A DNA stretch of 64,000 nt. Origin: Ziziphus jujuba (taxonomy: Eukaryota; Streptophyta; Magnoliopsida; Rosales; Rhamnaceae). Below, piece after piece: positions 25,361-35,003 of the stretch. The DNA lies in assembly GCF_031755915.1 (NCBI RefSeq), contig NC_083386.1:23297001-23361000 (forward strand). Reading direction: 5' to 3'. The notes beneath the pieces were generated by a model, which saw nothing but the letters and a program-made list of their open reading frames with translations, did no database searches and was not told the DNA's origin. The position numbers were made by a program, and so were the translations under genes. Within the stretch, counting starts at the first letter, position 1. Every line of letters starts with the position of its first letter.

Positions 25361-25473
25361 AAAAAAAACAGAATCAACTTTTTTAATATAGTTAATATGT
25401 TTGTTTAGTATTATTCAAATTTTTATATATTTATTAATTTAGTTTAACATTATTCATTTAATTTTGTAGCAAA

Positions 25474-27574
25474 ATGGAAGATGATGATATTATAATTGCA
25501 GTTTTATACAATGGAACATTGATACAAAATGATAATAGTAATTAGGAATATCGAAATGGTAAAAATATAATGGTTTTCTTCAGCAAGAGATGTACAAAAT
25601 CAGAGTTAGAGGAGTATGAGCAGTTTCATAATATTGATCATGATGAGAATTACAATACAGCAGGGGATGATGTTGATCATAATGATGTAGATTTTGATCA
25701 TGAGTTGCTAGACAATGATAATGATATGCATCTTGAAATGAACAATGAAGAAGTTGATGATGTTAGGGTTTATCGTGCTACAAGTGACCACATATCATCG
25801 AGCAACAGAAGTGGTTCTATGACCATACTTTCATCAAAGTTCACTGGCTATGAGAGCATTGTAGTTGGACAATTATTTCGCAACAAACGTGACTTACAAA
25901 ATAAACTGAGTATCTATTGCATGCGTGAAAATAAGGATTTCAAGGTGATACGATCAACTACACGACGGTATGAGGTTGTATGCTTAGAAAATACTTGTAA
26001 ATGGTGACTACGTGCAACCACATTTGAAAATGGAGAAATATTTGTTGTGAGAATTTTTGATAATAAATACAGTTGCTCGTTAGATATCGTGCATCAAGAA
26101 CATAAGCAGGCCAGTAGCCGGATAATCGGGCAATGTATCAAATCTAAATATGAAGGGATTGCATGTGTTTACAAACCCAAAGAAATTCAACATGGTTTTT
26201 TACAGAAATATAGGGTGAATATAAGCTACAACAAAGCATGGAGAGGTAAAGAGTATGCACTTAACAGTGTTAGGGGATCTCCAGAGGAGAATTTTGCTAA
26301 GTTGCCTGCCTATCGTTATGAGTTAGTGTCGAAGAACCCTAGGACTCTTACACGTATCAAAACAAATGATAATAACAATTTTGTATATTTTTTTTATAGC
26401 TATTGGAGCAAGCATTAGGGGATTTATATCCCACGTAAGACCCGTGTTCGCTGTTGATGCGACTACATTGAAAGGGAAATACAAAGTGTACATGTATATT
26501 GCATCGGGCATGGATGGCAATAAGCAAATATATCATTTGGCTTTCGGCATTGGAGATGGAGTGAACAAGCAAGTATATACATGGTTTTTCCAAAACCTTA
26601 AGGATGCCATTGGAGATTTTTCGGATTTGGTGTTTGTGAGTGATAGACATCCCGCTATTGAAAAGGCATTACGCAAAGATTATCCCAATACATACCATGC
26701 GCTGTGCACATACCATATAAGCAGAAATATTAAAGTAAATGGACATGCGAAAGATGAAATAATAATACAATGTTTCATGCTCGCAGCTAATGTATACTTA
26801 GTTGAAAATTTTGAGTTTTATATGGGGCAAATTGAGGCAAAAAATAATAGGATTGTCCAGTATATTCGATCATGTGACCCTACAAGGTGGACACGTTCTC
26901 TTTCTCCATGTAGAAGATATACTATCATGACCACCAATATTGCAAAAAGCTTGAATGGTATTTTGCTAGATGCTAGAGAGATGCCAATAGTAGCATTAAT
27001 TGAGCACATATGGGATCTACTGCAAAGATGGTTTTATGAGCGACGTACTGTAGGTGCAAAATTGACGAATCCTGTGACTGACCATATGGAAGAGCAACTC
27101 AAACTAAAAAATTTGGAGTCGATCGGACTACATGTGAAGGCCGTTAATATGCATGAATTTCTTATGGAAGGCGGGAGTTTGAGGGGTACAGTTAATCTCC
27201 AATAAAAAATATGCTCATGTAAAGTCTTCAATCTTGATCAATATCCTTGTGATCATTGTATTGCCACTTGCAGAGAATGCAAAATTGCTCCTTATGGCAT
27301 GTGTTCGCATTACTACACCGCGGATACATATCGTGCAGCTTATGTTGAGTCCATTTACCCTGTATTAGATGAAAAACAGTGGCATGCTCCTGATGATGTG
27401 GCAAGTCGTATTGTTCTTCCACCAAGATGGACACGTAGGCGAGTCGGTAGGTCGAGGATGCAACGTATACCATCCGAAGGTGAAGATATTATTGGACGTA
27501 GATGTAGCCGATGCGGTGGTGTTGGATATTATAGGCAGAGATGTACGAATCCATTGTCTTATGCTTCGAATTAG
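25474..27574 (+). pseudogene. MULE transposase pseudogene (MULE-B)
   Basis: Starts MEDDDIIIAVLYNGTLIQND at 25474. Stops are seen at about 25543 (W to stop against MULE-C), 26005 (after ENTCKW) and 27203 (after GTVNLQ), with a frame shift near 26395. The N-terminal DNA-binding part contains ENTCKW. The catalytic MULE/DDE domain carries FAVDATTLKGKYK (first Asp) and LVFVSDRHPAIEKAL (second Asp), followed by HALCTYHISRN. A SWIM zinc finger (KICSCKVFNLDQYPCDHC, CxC..CxH) and a C-terminal zinc knuckle (RCSRCGGVGYYRQRC) follow. Compared with MULE-C about 470 bp are missing between KSELE and EYEQFHNIDHDEN. It cannot make a full transposase. Confidence 0.93.
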
Positions 27575-27984
27575 AAAGTTTTAAGTTAGTGTTATGGTGT
27601 AATATGTTTTGATAACTATTTCATATCTTGGATATTATATTTTTTACTCAACGGTGGAAAATTTATTAGCAATTTTTTTTTTGAATTTAATCCCAAATGA
27701 AAAGAGATTTTTTGGAGTTAATTTTAAATCTTTAGTTTACATCTCATTTTATAAAATATCCAAATGAATTTGAAAAGAAGAACAAATCTATATCATTTTT
27801 TCTTTTCTTTAAAATGATTATTGATTTTAAACGTTAATAAATTTTTGTTAAATCCATCTTCATCTTATATAATATTTTTCTTCACTCTCAATTTTTTTCC
27901 CCCACTATTAACTTAAATAATCTATTAAAAATTGATTTTCCAAGTGGAGAAACTTAGTTTCTAATAGGAGTAAATATTATTCAA

Positions 27985-28125
27985 CAATTTTCGCTTTGAG
28001 GAAATTTTTTTCAACCGCAGGAAAACGATTTCCGCTTGGAGGCTCCTGAAGGAAAATTATCCAGAAGCTTCAATTGGTCTCCATATAGGATTTCCGATTG
28101 GAGGAAATATTTTCCGACAAACGGA
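27985..28125. repeat. GCGGAAA/TTTCCGC-type repeat cluster, 3' of the MULE-B transposase
   Basis: Contains CGATTTCCGCTTGGAGG, TTTCCGATTGGAGGAAATAT and TTTCCGACAAACGGAAAA. The motif reads as a loose palindrome (TTTCC-rich half, then GGAAA half). Homologous to 34415-34640 in MULE-C, in reverse orientation. Confidence 0.75.
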
Positions 28126-28373
28126 AAATTTTTTAGGATGTGCAATTGAGCTTGTAAGATGCTTCTGCATAATGAAATTCTAATAAATAAACATGGCACA
28201 TTTTCTATAAGGTCAATTAGTTATCCTTACATCAATAACACATCGTTATCTTCGTTAAATGAGCATTATAAGCCACCATTATCTTTACAATTAAAAATAT
28301 AATATAATAAAGAATATGCATCTATAAACATGATAAAAGGAAAGAAAAATGCATCACCACCTAACTCATATGC

Positions 28374-28460
28374 TTAGTTCTTGTTGTAAGCCTCATATGC
28401 ATATTTTCTCCTAAAAAACTCTATGTCATCTTGTGTGAATGTCACTGGTAATCTGCACTT
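28374..28460 (-). pseudogene. C-terminal remnant of a ULP1-type cysteine protease (MULE-B)
   Basis: The minus strand encodes KCRLPVTFTQDDIEFFRRKY, then AYEAYNKN and a stop (TAA at 28374-28376). The same motif occurs in MULE-C, where the upstream catalytic GDCG is still present. ULP1 proteases (peptidase C48) process or remove SUMO; transposon-borne ULP-like genes of unknown role are known from Kaonashi MULEs. Here the catalytic part is gone. Confidence 0.75.
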
Positions 28461-29625
28461 TGTGAGAAATGGCTTTTGGAATTTTGTTCTCTGTTTTCTT
28501 TTGAATGAAAAAAGTGTCATTGATGGTTATCATTATGTCTTAGTAGAAACCTGGCCATTCATATTGAACATAAAATAAAATAGGACTTATGGATTCTTAA
28601 TCAGGAGTGCTAAGGAGAATGGGCAAGTCTAAATTTTTCAAAACTTAACCGCCAAACAATACTTGTAATAATAATAAATCGAATTAGAAGTTGGCATCTC
28701 TTTCAAGTTCTTGGAAATGAACTAGTATTTCATTATTAGATTAACTGAACTTGATTTGATGAGTACCTATGTAAAATTTCAGCCTAAAGTTTGAAATTTG
28801 TGGTTAAATTGAGAAATTCACATACATCCTAATAAGTTATCTATTCCCCAATACCTTCTTGATAGAAAGATATTCAGACTAACTTTAAATTCGTCTATAA
28901 ATTCTAACACACTATTTTATTTTATATAACAGTAAGAATGATGCCTATTTATGTTTGCTCAAATCTTGGCAATTAGCATTCATAAAAACCTTTAAAATGC
29001 ACCAATCAAATGCCCTAAAGTCAAGGTTGAAGAAAATAGACACAAGTCAGAATTGCAGAAAATGTAATTGGTGCTTTTATTTGGATTAAATTTTGCCCTG
29101 TCATTTTCTTTAGAATGCTCATCGCCCCCATTTAATATTTTTGAAAGAATCTCAAAAATCAACAACTGAAAAATGCTACACTCTTTCTGAAGGTCCAATA
29201 TCAAAAAAGTCTACGAGCATAAAGAAATATGTACAAATTTAACTCCAAGCATCTGATTAACAAATTCCTCATATAAACATGGGCTTCCATGAACATGGTT
29301 CTTTTTGTTTACCAAATAAATCATTTAAAGGGTATCTTAGTGATTAACAAGCTTAGGTTACAAGGAGAGAAGAAATAATAGGACTTGCTCTCTAAATACA
29401 TTTTAGTCAATAAGAGATTGGAACAAAATAACATTGAAAGGTAAAAAAGAAAACGAAAAGACCAAATGAATCTTGCTGCTTATAAGAAAAGTAACATAAT
29501 AATGATTTCCTTTTGTGTTGACCACATACAAGAACAAAAGGACAACAAGTATCTACAATCATACAATTGTCCTCCTTCCCTATTGAACTGACCAGGCTTA
29601 AGCAGGGTAATATAGCAAGGCTTAC
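28461..29625. other. Inner MULE-B sequence without a recognised gene
   Basis: AT-rich and intron-like; not shared with MULE-C. It probably belongs to the captured genomic DNA of the coiled-coil gene. No convincing frame. Confidence 0.4.
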
Positions 29626-30590
29626 CTTGGTCATTCATTTCTTTCCTCTTTTCATACTCTCTGTCACCTCAAACAATTTGTCTTCTGTCGAGCAAAACTT
29701 GGTTGTTTCATGTAATTGAATGCAAGGTCCAAACAAAAACAGAAACCAGAAACATGGAAATGGAAGTTGGATTAGTTGTAGAACAAAGAAACTCATAGGC
29801 ATAAGTATATATTATACGGGAGCCATGAGCTTTCTAGACTAAAAAGACATTTTTAACCAGAAGCTTTTTAGCCATTTCCAATTAGAATTCAGTCAGAACA
29901 TGTATTTTTAAAAAAGAAAATTCAAGAAGGGAAAGATTTAGAGTACCTGAAGAAGCATGGATGGAAGAGCAAAGGGTTCATAAATGACATGGCTTCTAGT
30001 TTTCGTTCCATTTAATGAAGCAATTGAAGGACTGTTAGCTGTTGTTTTGTCCCAAAAGCTTCGTTTCTTAGCTGTTGGGACTGGTGACCGAAAACGGTGA
30101 CTTGGGCTCTTCAACTCCCCTGTGCTTGGCTCCTTTGACCTCAAACTGGCCCTTGTAACTACCCTCTTTGCCCCCTCCCCTTGTAGTCCTTCCACTGGTT
30201 TTTCACTCTTCCTCGAAAGCTCGCGAATGAGGTCATCTTTTTTCTTTAGTTATGAAGTGTGATCTTTTTTCATTTTCTCAATTTCTGCTTCTAATGCCTT
30301 CACTGTTCGGCGAAGCTCTTTAACTGCTTCATCAGCCCCTTTTTTCTTAGACTCTAGAGTGAAACAATTTCCACATAAGAAAGAGGATTTGGATTTGTGT
30401 TTCTCATTTGGTTGGGCAGAAGATGGAGGAGTCAATAGAGAGGTAACTAAAGAAGGGGTTGGGAAGGCATGTACCGCAAAGGACTGTGCTTGAAGAGTCA
30501 ATAGCTTCTGTTGTTGATGTGCCAGTTGTACACGCAAGCCACGATTGAGGTTACAATGATCTGATCGAGCTTTTGGAAAGGGCAAGGGGA
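29626..30590 (-). pseudogene. Captured fragment of a host coiled-coil protein gene (MULE-B)
   Basis: Minus strand. Exon-like block 29947-about 30590 contains SKKKGADEAVKELRRTVKAL and AEIEKMKKDHTS (coiled coil), a stop at about 30250, then in the same frame KKDDLIRELSRK, GAKRVVTRASLRSKEPSTGE, SPSHRFRSPVPTAKKRSFWD and KTRSHVIYEPFALPSMLLQ, ending at a splice donor (CAG|GTACTC). A second block, 29626-29702, continues with PSFARQK and ends at AAG|GTAAGCC. The conserved Ser/Pro/Arg-rich tail and flanking splice sites show that genomic DNA of a plant gene was taken up. I do not recognise the parent with certainty; the tail looks like that of a cytoskeletal or coiled-coil protein. Confidence 0.6.
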
Positions 30591-30710
30591 AAGAAACCCT
30601 AGCTGTTGAAAGGGAAAGCTTCGAAAGGGAAAGTAAAAAGCAACCAAAAACCACAAGAAAAAAAACAAAAGAAAAACATGCTTTTTATAGAGAAAAAAAA
30701 AAACAAAAAT

Positions 30711-30836
30711 AAACAAAATCTTCATTAAGGGTATCTTCGTCCAAATAAGTAAAAAGTTGGCTATATTTATTAAAAAAAAAAAATTTGCTATTTTTCAAGT
30801 GTGCTTTTATACGGTGGTTATTTTTGACAAAAACCC
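30711..30836 (-). repeat. Right terminal inverted repeat of MULE-B
   Basis: The reverse complement begins GGGTTTTTGTCAAAAATAAC and matches the left end at 24706. It is followed by the target duplication TTTTTTCAT (30837-30845). Confidence 0.92.
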
Positions 30837-30845
30837 TTTTTTCAT

Positions 30846-30855
30846 TTTGGATGCT
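30846..30855. other. 10-bp host spacer between the target duplications of MULE-B and MULE-C
   Basis: TTTGGATGCT is all that separates the right target duplication of MULE-B (30837-30845) from the left one of MULE-C (30856-30864). Confidence 0.9.
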
Positions 30856-31238
30856 TATTTACTAGGGTTTTTTTGAAAAATAACCACCCCACTAACCCAT
30901 TTTTGAAAAATGGCAATTTTTTTTTTTTTAAAAGTAGCCCACTTTTTGCTCGGCTGGACAAAAATACCCTTTCATAATGGTTTTTGTTCTTTTTTTTTTT
31001 TTCTCTCTCTATCAAAACACTTCTTTTTTTCTTTTCTTGTTTTTGTTTTTGTTTGTTTTTTTTTTTCTTTCCTCTACCTTCGAATCCATCGACTCATCTA
31101 GGGTTTCTTTCTACTTTCTCTTTCGAAAACTCAATCATTGTTGCCACCCAGAGATAGAGGAGAAACACACCATTGTCAGCTCTACTTCGATTTGTCATTT
31201 GTCGCTGCCATCATCGTCGCACCACCGTTTTCGCCACA

Positions 31239-32405
31239 GTTGATGAGAATTCCAGTTCGAGCGGTTCCTCTCGATGTGTCTCTACTTTCCTAAATGTTGT
31301 CGTTCTCAACAATGTTGTGAGTGAACCTCGTCCTTTTCTACATTATCACCGCTTTTCTTTTCTATGTTATCACCGCTTTTCTGGTTTCTATACCATAAAT
31401 TATCAATGCTATTTTTTATTTTTATTTTTCTCTCTTAGCTTGGATTCATTTTTGTGTTAGTATAGTAGTTTGGGTGGTTGGGTCTTTATACTTTCAGAGA
31501 GCACAGATTGATTCATTAGAATTTGGTTGGATTTGCTTTTCTCTTTTTAATGTATAGATCTTTAAATCTGGTTTGTGTTTGGATCTTTGGCGATGTTGGT
31601 TCATGTGGTTAGGATTGATAACTGCTTCGATTTTGAGGTCAATTCCTCATACGAAATTTATTTTGTTGGCGAGGAACTGAGGACTTGAGAAAGGAAATGG
31701 GTCATTGCAGCAGAAGATAGCTTCGAACTTGAGGACATCTTATATTTTCTCTTACTCATTTGATTTCAGAGTTCTTTTTTAGTATTGTTTTGTTTTTTCT
31801 TTTTAATTTTCAATTTTTCAGGAATTAAATGTTGTTGCCTTCCGAGATAGTCGGATAGTGCAACTTGTTTTGTCTATTGAATTGTAGACTTGGTCTTTGC
31901 ATGGAAAATGATATCAAATGGGTCCAACCATTATATCGTGATCTTTTCCCTCTTTTTATAAGTACCAATGCTCGCATTGGTGGTTCTCTGAAACATTGAA
32001 GTTTTTTATATATTTTTCCTTATGAACTATGAGGAGCTATTTGATGATTAGTCTATATTGCAAAGTGTTAAATCTTGAAATTTTATTACACTTTTTGTTC
32101 TCTTAACTGTTTGGAGATCCTTATGTATCTTCTTTGAATATTTTTTGGTGCTCATAATGTTCAGGGTGCCGGTAAATCAGCAGTTTTGAACAGTCTAATT
32201 GGACATCCTGTTTTGGTACGTTGAATTTGTATTTTAAGAGTGGGATCCTTTTTTATTATTTTTTCTATCTGATAGGACCGCGTAGAAGTTTCTTCTTTAT
32301 TCTGAAGTTTTATTTCTCATTTACTTTCAGCCAACTGGTGAAAATGGTGCAACTCGGGCTCCCATAAGCATTGATTTACAGAGGGATTGTTCTTTGAGCA
32401 GTAAA
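31239..32405 (+). pseudogene. Captured genomic fragment of a dynamin-related protein 2 (DRP2) gene with two introns
   Basis: Three exon blocks in one consistent phase: 31239-31316 (VDENSSSSGSSRCVSTFLN, then VVVLNNV) ending at donor GTGAGTG; 32165-32215 (GAGKSAVLNSLIGHPVL) after acceptor TTCAG and before donor GTACG; 32331-32405 ([19 protein letters not shown], then CSLSSK) after acceptor TTTCAG. Joined, this is the GTPase start of plant DRP2-type dynamins, large GTPases of clathrin-mediated vesicle scission. The usual P-loop GNVGAGKS reads NNVGAGKS, so the first glycine is lost. The N-terminal start is not conserved as an ATG frame, and after SSK the sequence leaves the family and meets stops. 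The intact intron positions show capture from DNA, not from an mRNA. Confidence 0.88.
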
Positions 32406-34020
32406 TTATACAAGGAGTGGACTTTGGTTGGTGCATTGACTGCATCAGGACAAGGAAGTTACTTCCAAGATCCCAAATGATGAAAACAATCATCATTTCT
32501 TTTATGAGGTGGTTTTGGCTATAGAGTCTAGATGGGATTTCAATACAAGATGGATGATTTACATAAATACTTAAATTATTGAGTACTGATATAAGCTTAG
32601 ATTATTGGCTTGACTTCATTGCAATTTATTTTTTTAATTTTTATGGAAGCAACTAGGTGCTATATTGCAAGAAGTGAACTTTGGTTTTTTTTTTTTTTCT
32701 AGATTTATATAAATCTTTTGATTTATATTTTTCATAAACAATATTAAAGCTCATTTACCAATTGAATCAGATTGAATTGCTTCTTTTTTTCCCCCAGCCT
32801 TGGTTTCAAAAAGAGTTGTAGGATAGAAAGTCCAGCATTAGTTCCCAAAAGAATCAGGTAAATGTCAAATTATATTTATTGCTTTTATTTCTGCTTCTTC
32901 TTCTCCCTCTCTAACCACGTTTATAATATGGTAATTCGGAAACTTAATTTGAAAATGATATTTGCTTAAACACAATTCTAACATGTACGATATTTTGTGA
33001 CTTATCATGATGATTGCTTATTTGTGATCCATAGTTTGGAGGTGGGGATGGTTTTATATTTCTATTATTTATGTATTTATGTTTATTGCAAAGAAAATGA
33101 AATCCATTGATGCGTTTAGTGGCACATATTTCTGCATTTAGGCTAATGTTATTTATTAGTCGTCTTATGCATATGCTAGTGTCTTATATTTGTTATGATC
33201 CTTTTCCAAATAATTTTATGCCCAGTTGGCTTTGCAAACCAATCTCAACAAAGTTAGCATACAAATTATTCTTGGAGTTTAAGATTAGAGATAAATAAGT
33301 GCTTCCCCTTTAATGAATCATGTGATCCTTTATTAATGATAATCCTATGCTAGACCTACTATGGCTTGGGCTCGCAAAAAATTTTTTTATATCAAAATTG
33401 AAAGAGGAATTATTGATAAGTTAGATATATTGAGAGAATAGGCGAGTTACATTATAAGACCTACCCATTATACAAGAATAAGATTAACTCATTTTAGTTT
33501 AATTAAGAAATATATAAATATTTAAGTTTTTTACTAATATTGATTTTTTATTTTTTTAGCACTAAAGGAGCAAGTGATGGACCAAGTAGAAAATTGAAGC
33601 ACAAAATTTGAGATTGTATAGTTGGAAATGACTGCTGAGAAAATTAAAAAAATAAGGATTTGAAGCTCTCACAAACACACACACACACACACATACATGC
33701 TCACAAAGATAAAGAAAGAGAGAGAGGGAGAGATAAAGAGATAGAGAAGCATTGGTGGTGGTTTATTTTCCATTAATGTAAGTTGCTATTTTGAACAAAA
33801 TAGAAAATGTTATGCATGTTGATGCTACATTAATGCATTAATATTGAATACGGTACGATTTGAAGGTACAGAGTCACTCCCAGAATGAAGCCATTATGGG
33901 AATAAGTGATCTGCAATGCAAGTGATCTAAGCATTCGAAAATAAATGACCGACATTAAAAAATGGAGTTTTTAAAAAATTTGCACTATAAACATAATGTA
34001 ATCCTTAATATATTTCTGAA
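32406..34020. other. Inner MULE-C sequence of unclear origin
   Basis: A few exon-like blocks with splice-site look-alikes occur, for example about 32799-32856 between CCCCCAG and CAG|GTAAATG, but they contain stops and no family is recognised. A (CA)n/(GA)n low-complexity block lies at about 33672-33750. Confidence 0.4.
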
Positions 34021-34038
34021 TGAGTTGTTTTGTTGCAG

Positions 34039-34177
34039 TGGTGATTGTGGCATTTTTACGCTCAAGTCCATGGAGTTTTTACATGCTAGATTACTACTGA
34101 CTTTCACACAAGATGACATAGAGTTCTTCAGGAAGAAGTATGCTCATGAGGCTTATAACAAAGAACTAAGCATATGA
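34039..34177 (+). pseudogene. C-terminal part of a ULP1-type cysteine protease (MULE-C)
   Basis: After an acceptor-like TTGTTGCAG the frame reads SGDCGIFTLKSMEFLHARLL, LTFTQDDIEFFRKKYAHEAY and NKELSI, with the stop at 34175-34177. GDCG holds the catalytic cysteine (34046-34048) of peptidase family C48, and FTQDDI..FRKKYA is typical of plant ULP-like proteins. The histidine and aspartate region that should lie upstream is not visible, so this is a remnant. Known for the family: SUMO maturation and deconjugation; the role of transposon-borne copies is unknown. Confidence 0.85.
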
Positions 34178-34414
34178 GCTGGGTGGTGATGCATTTTTCT
34201 TTCCTTTTGTCATGTTTATAGATGCATATTCTTTATTATATTAGACTTTTAATTGTAAAGATAATGGTGGCTTATAATGTTCATTTAACAAAGATAACGA
34301 TATGGTATTGATGTAAGGATAAGTAATTGACCTTATAGGAAATGTGCCATGTTTATTTATTAGAATTCCGTTATGCACAAACGTCTTACGAGCTTAATTG
34401 CAAATTTTAAAAAA

Positions 34415-34640
34415 ATTTCCGCTTGTCGAAAAATATTTCCTCTAGGCGGAAAAATTTTCCTCCAGTTGGAAATCCCATATGGAGATCAATTGAAGCCTCT
34501 GGATAAAATTCCGCCAGGCGGAAAATTTATCCTCCAAGCGAAAATAGTTTCCCTCCTGTTGGAAAAAATTTCCTCCAAGCGAAAATCATTGAATAATTTT
34601 TACTCCTATCAGAAACTAATTTCCTCCACTTGGAAAATCA
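34415..34640. repeat. GCGGAAA/TTTCCGC-type repeat cluster, 3' of the MULE-C transposase
   Basis: At least seven units of the form TTTCCTCCAAGCGAAAA, such as TTTCCTCTAGGCGGAAAA, TTCCGCCAGGCGGAAAATTT and TTTCCTCCACTTGGAAAA, spaced about 20-40 bp. Each unit is a loose palindrome. Confidence 0.85.
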
Positions 34641-35003
34641 ATTTCTACTAGATTATTTAAGTTAATAGTGTGGTAAAAAAATTGAGAGTGAAGACAAATA
34701 TTATATAAGATGAAGATGGAATTAACAAAAAATGTATTAACATTTAAAATCAATAACCATTTTAAATAAAAGAAAAAATGATATATGTTTGTTTTTCTTT
34801 TCAAAATCATCTGGACATTTCATAAAATGATATGTAAACTAAAAATTTAAAATCAACTCCGGAAAGCCTCTTTTCATTTGGGATTAAATTAAAAAAAAAA
34901 AAAGATTGCTAATAAATCTTCCACCGTGGAGTAGAAAATATTATATCCAATATATGAAATAATTATCAAAACATATTAAACCATAACACTAAATTAAAAC
35001 TTT

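Larger units (their letters stand above)
24706..30836 (+). mobile_element. MULE-B: Mutator-like element with broken transposase, ULP1 remnant and captured gene, 6131 bp
   Basis: Terminal inverted repeats of about 120 bp: left GGGTTTTTGTCAAAAATAGC, right (reverse complement from 30836) GGGTTTTTGTCAAAAATAAC, each followed by a T/A-rich block and an AGCC..ACAAAAATA-like block. A perfect 9-bp target duplication TTTTTTCAT is at 24697-24705 and 30837-30845. Inside: a MULE transposase pseudogene (plus, 25474-27574), a ULP1 protease remnant (minus, 28374-28460) and fragments of a host coiled-coil gene (minus, 29626-30590). Convergent transposase and ULP-like genes are the hallmark of Kaonashi-type MULEs. 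It shares about 3.8 kb with MULE-C. Confidence 0.93.

Noticed and set aside
26323..27473. Minus-strand frames over the MULE-B transposase
   Set aside because: Antisense shadows of the transposase coding sequence; the same shadows occur opposite the MULE-C copy.
30498..31460. Phe/Leu-rich frames around the MULE-B/MULE-C junction (for example 30910-31101)
   Set aside because: They come from poly-T tracts of the terminal repeats, not from membrane proteins.
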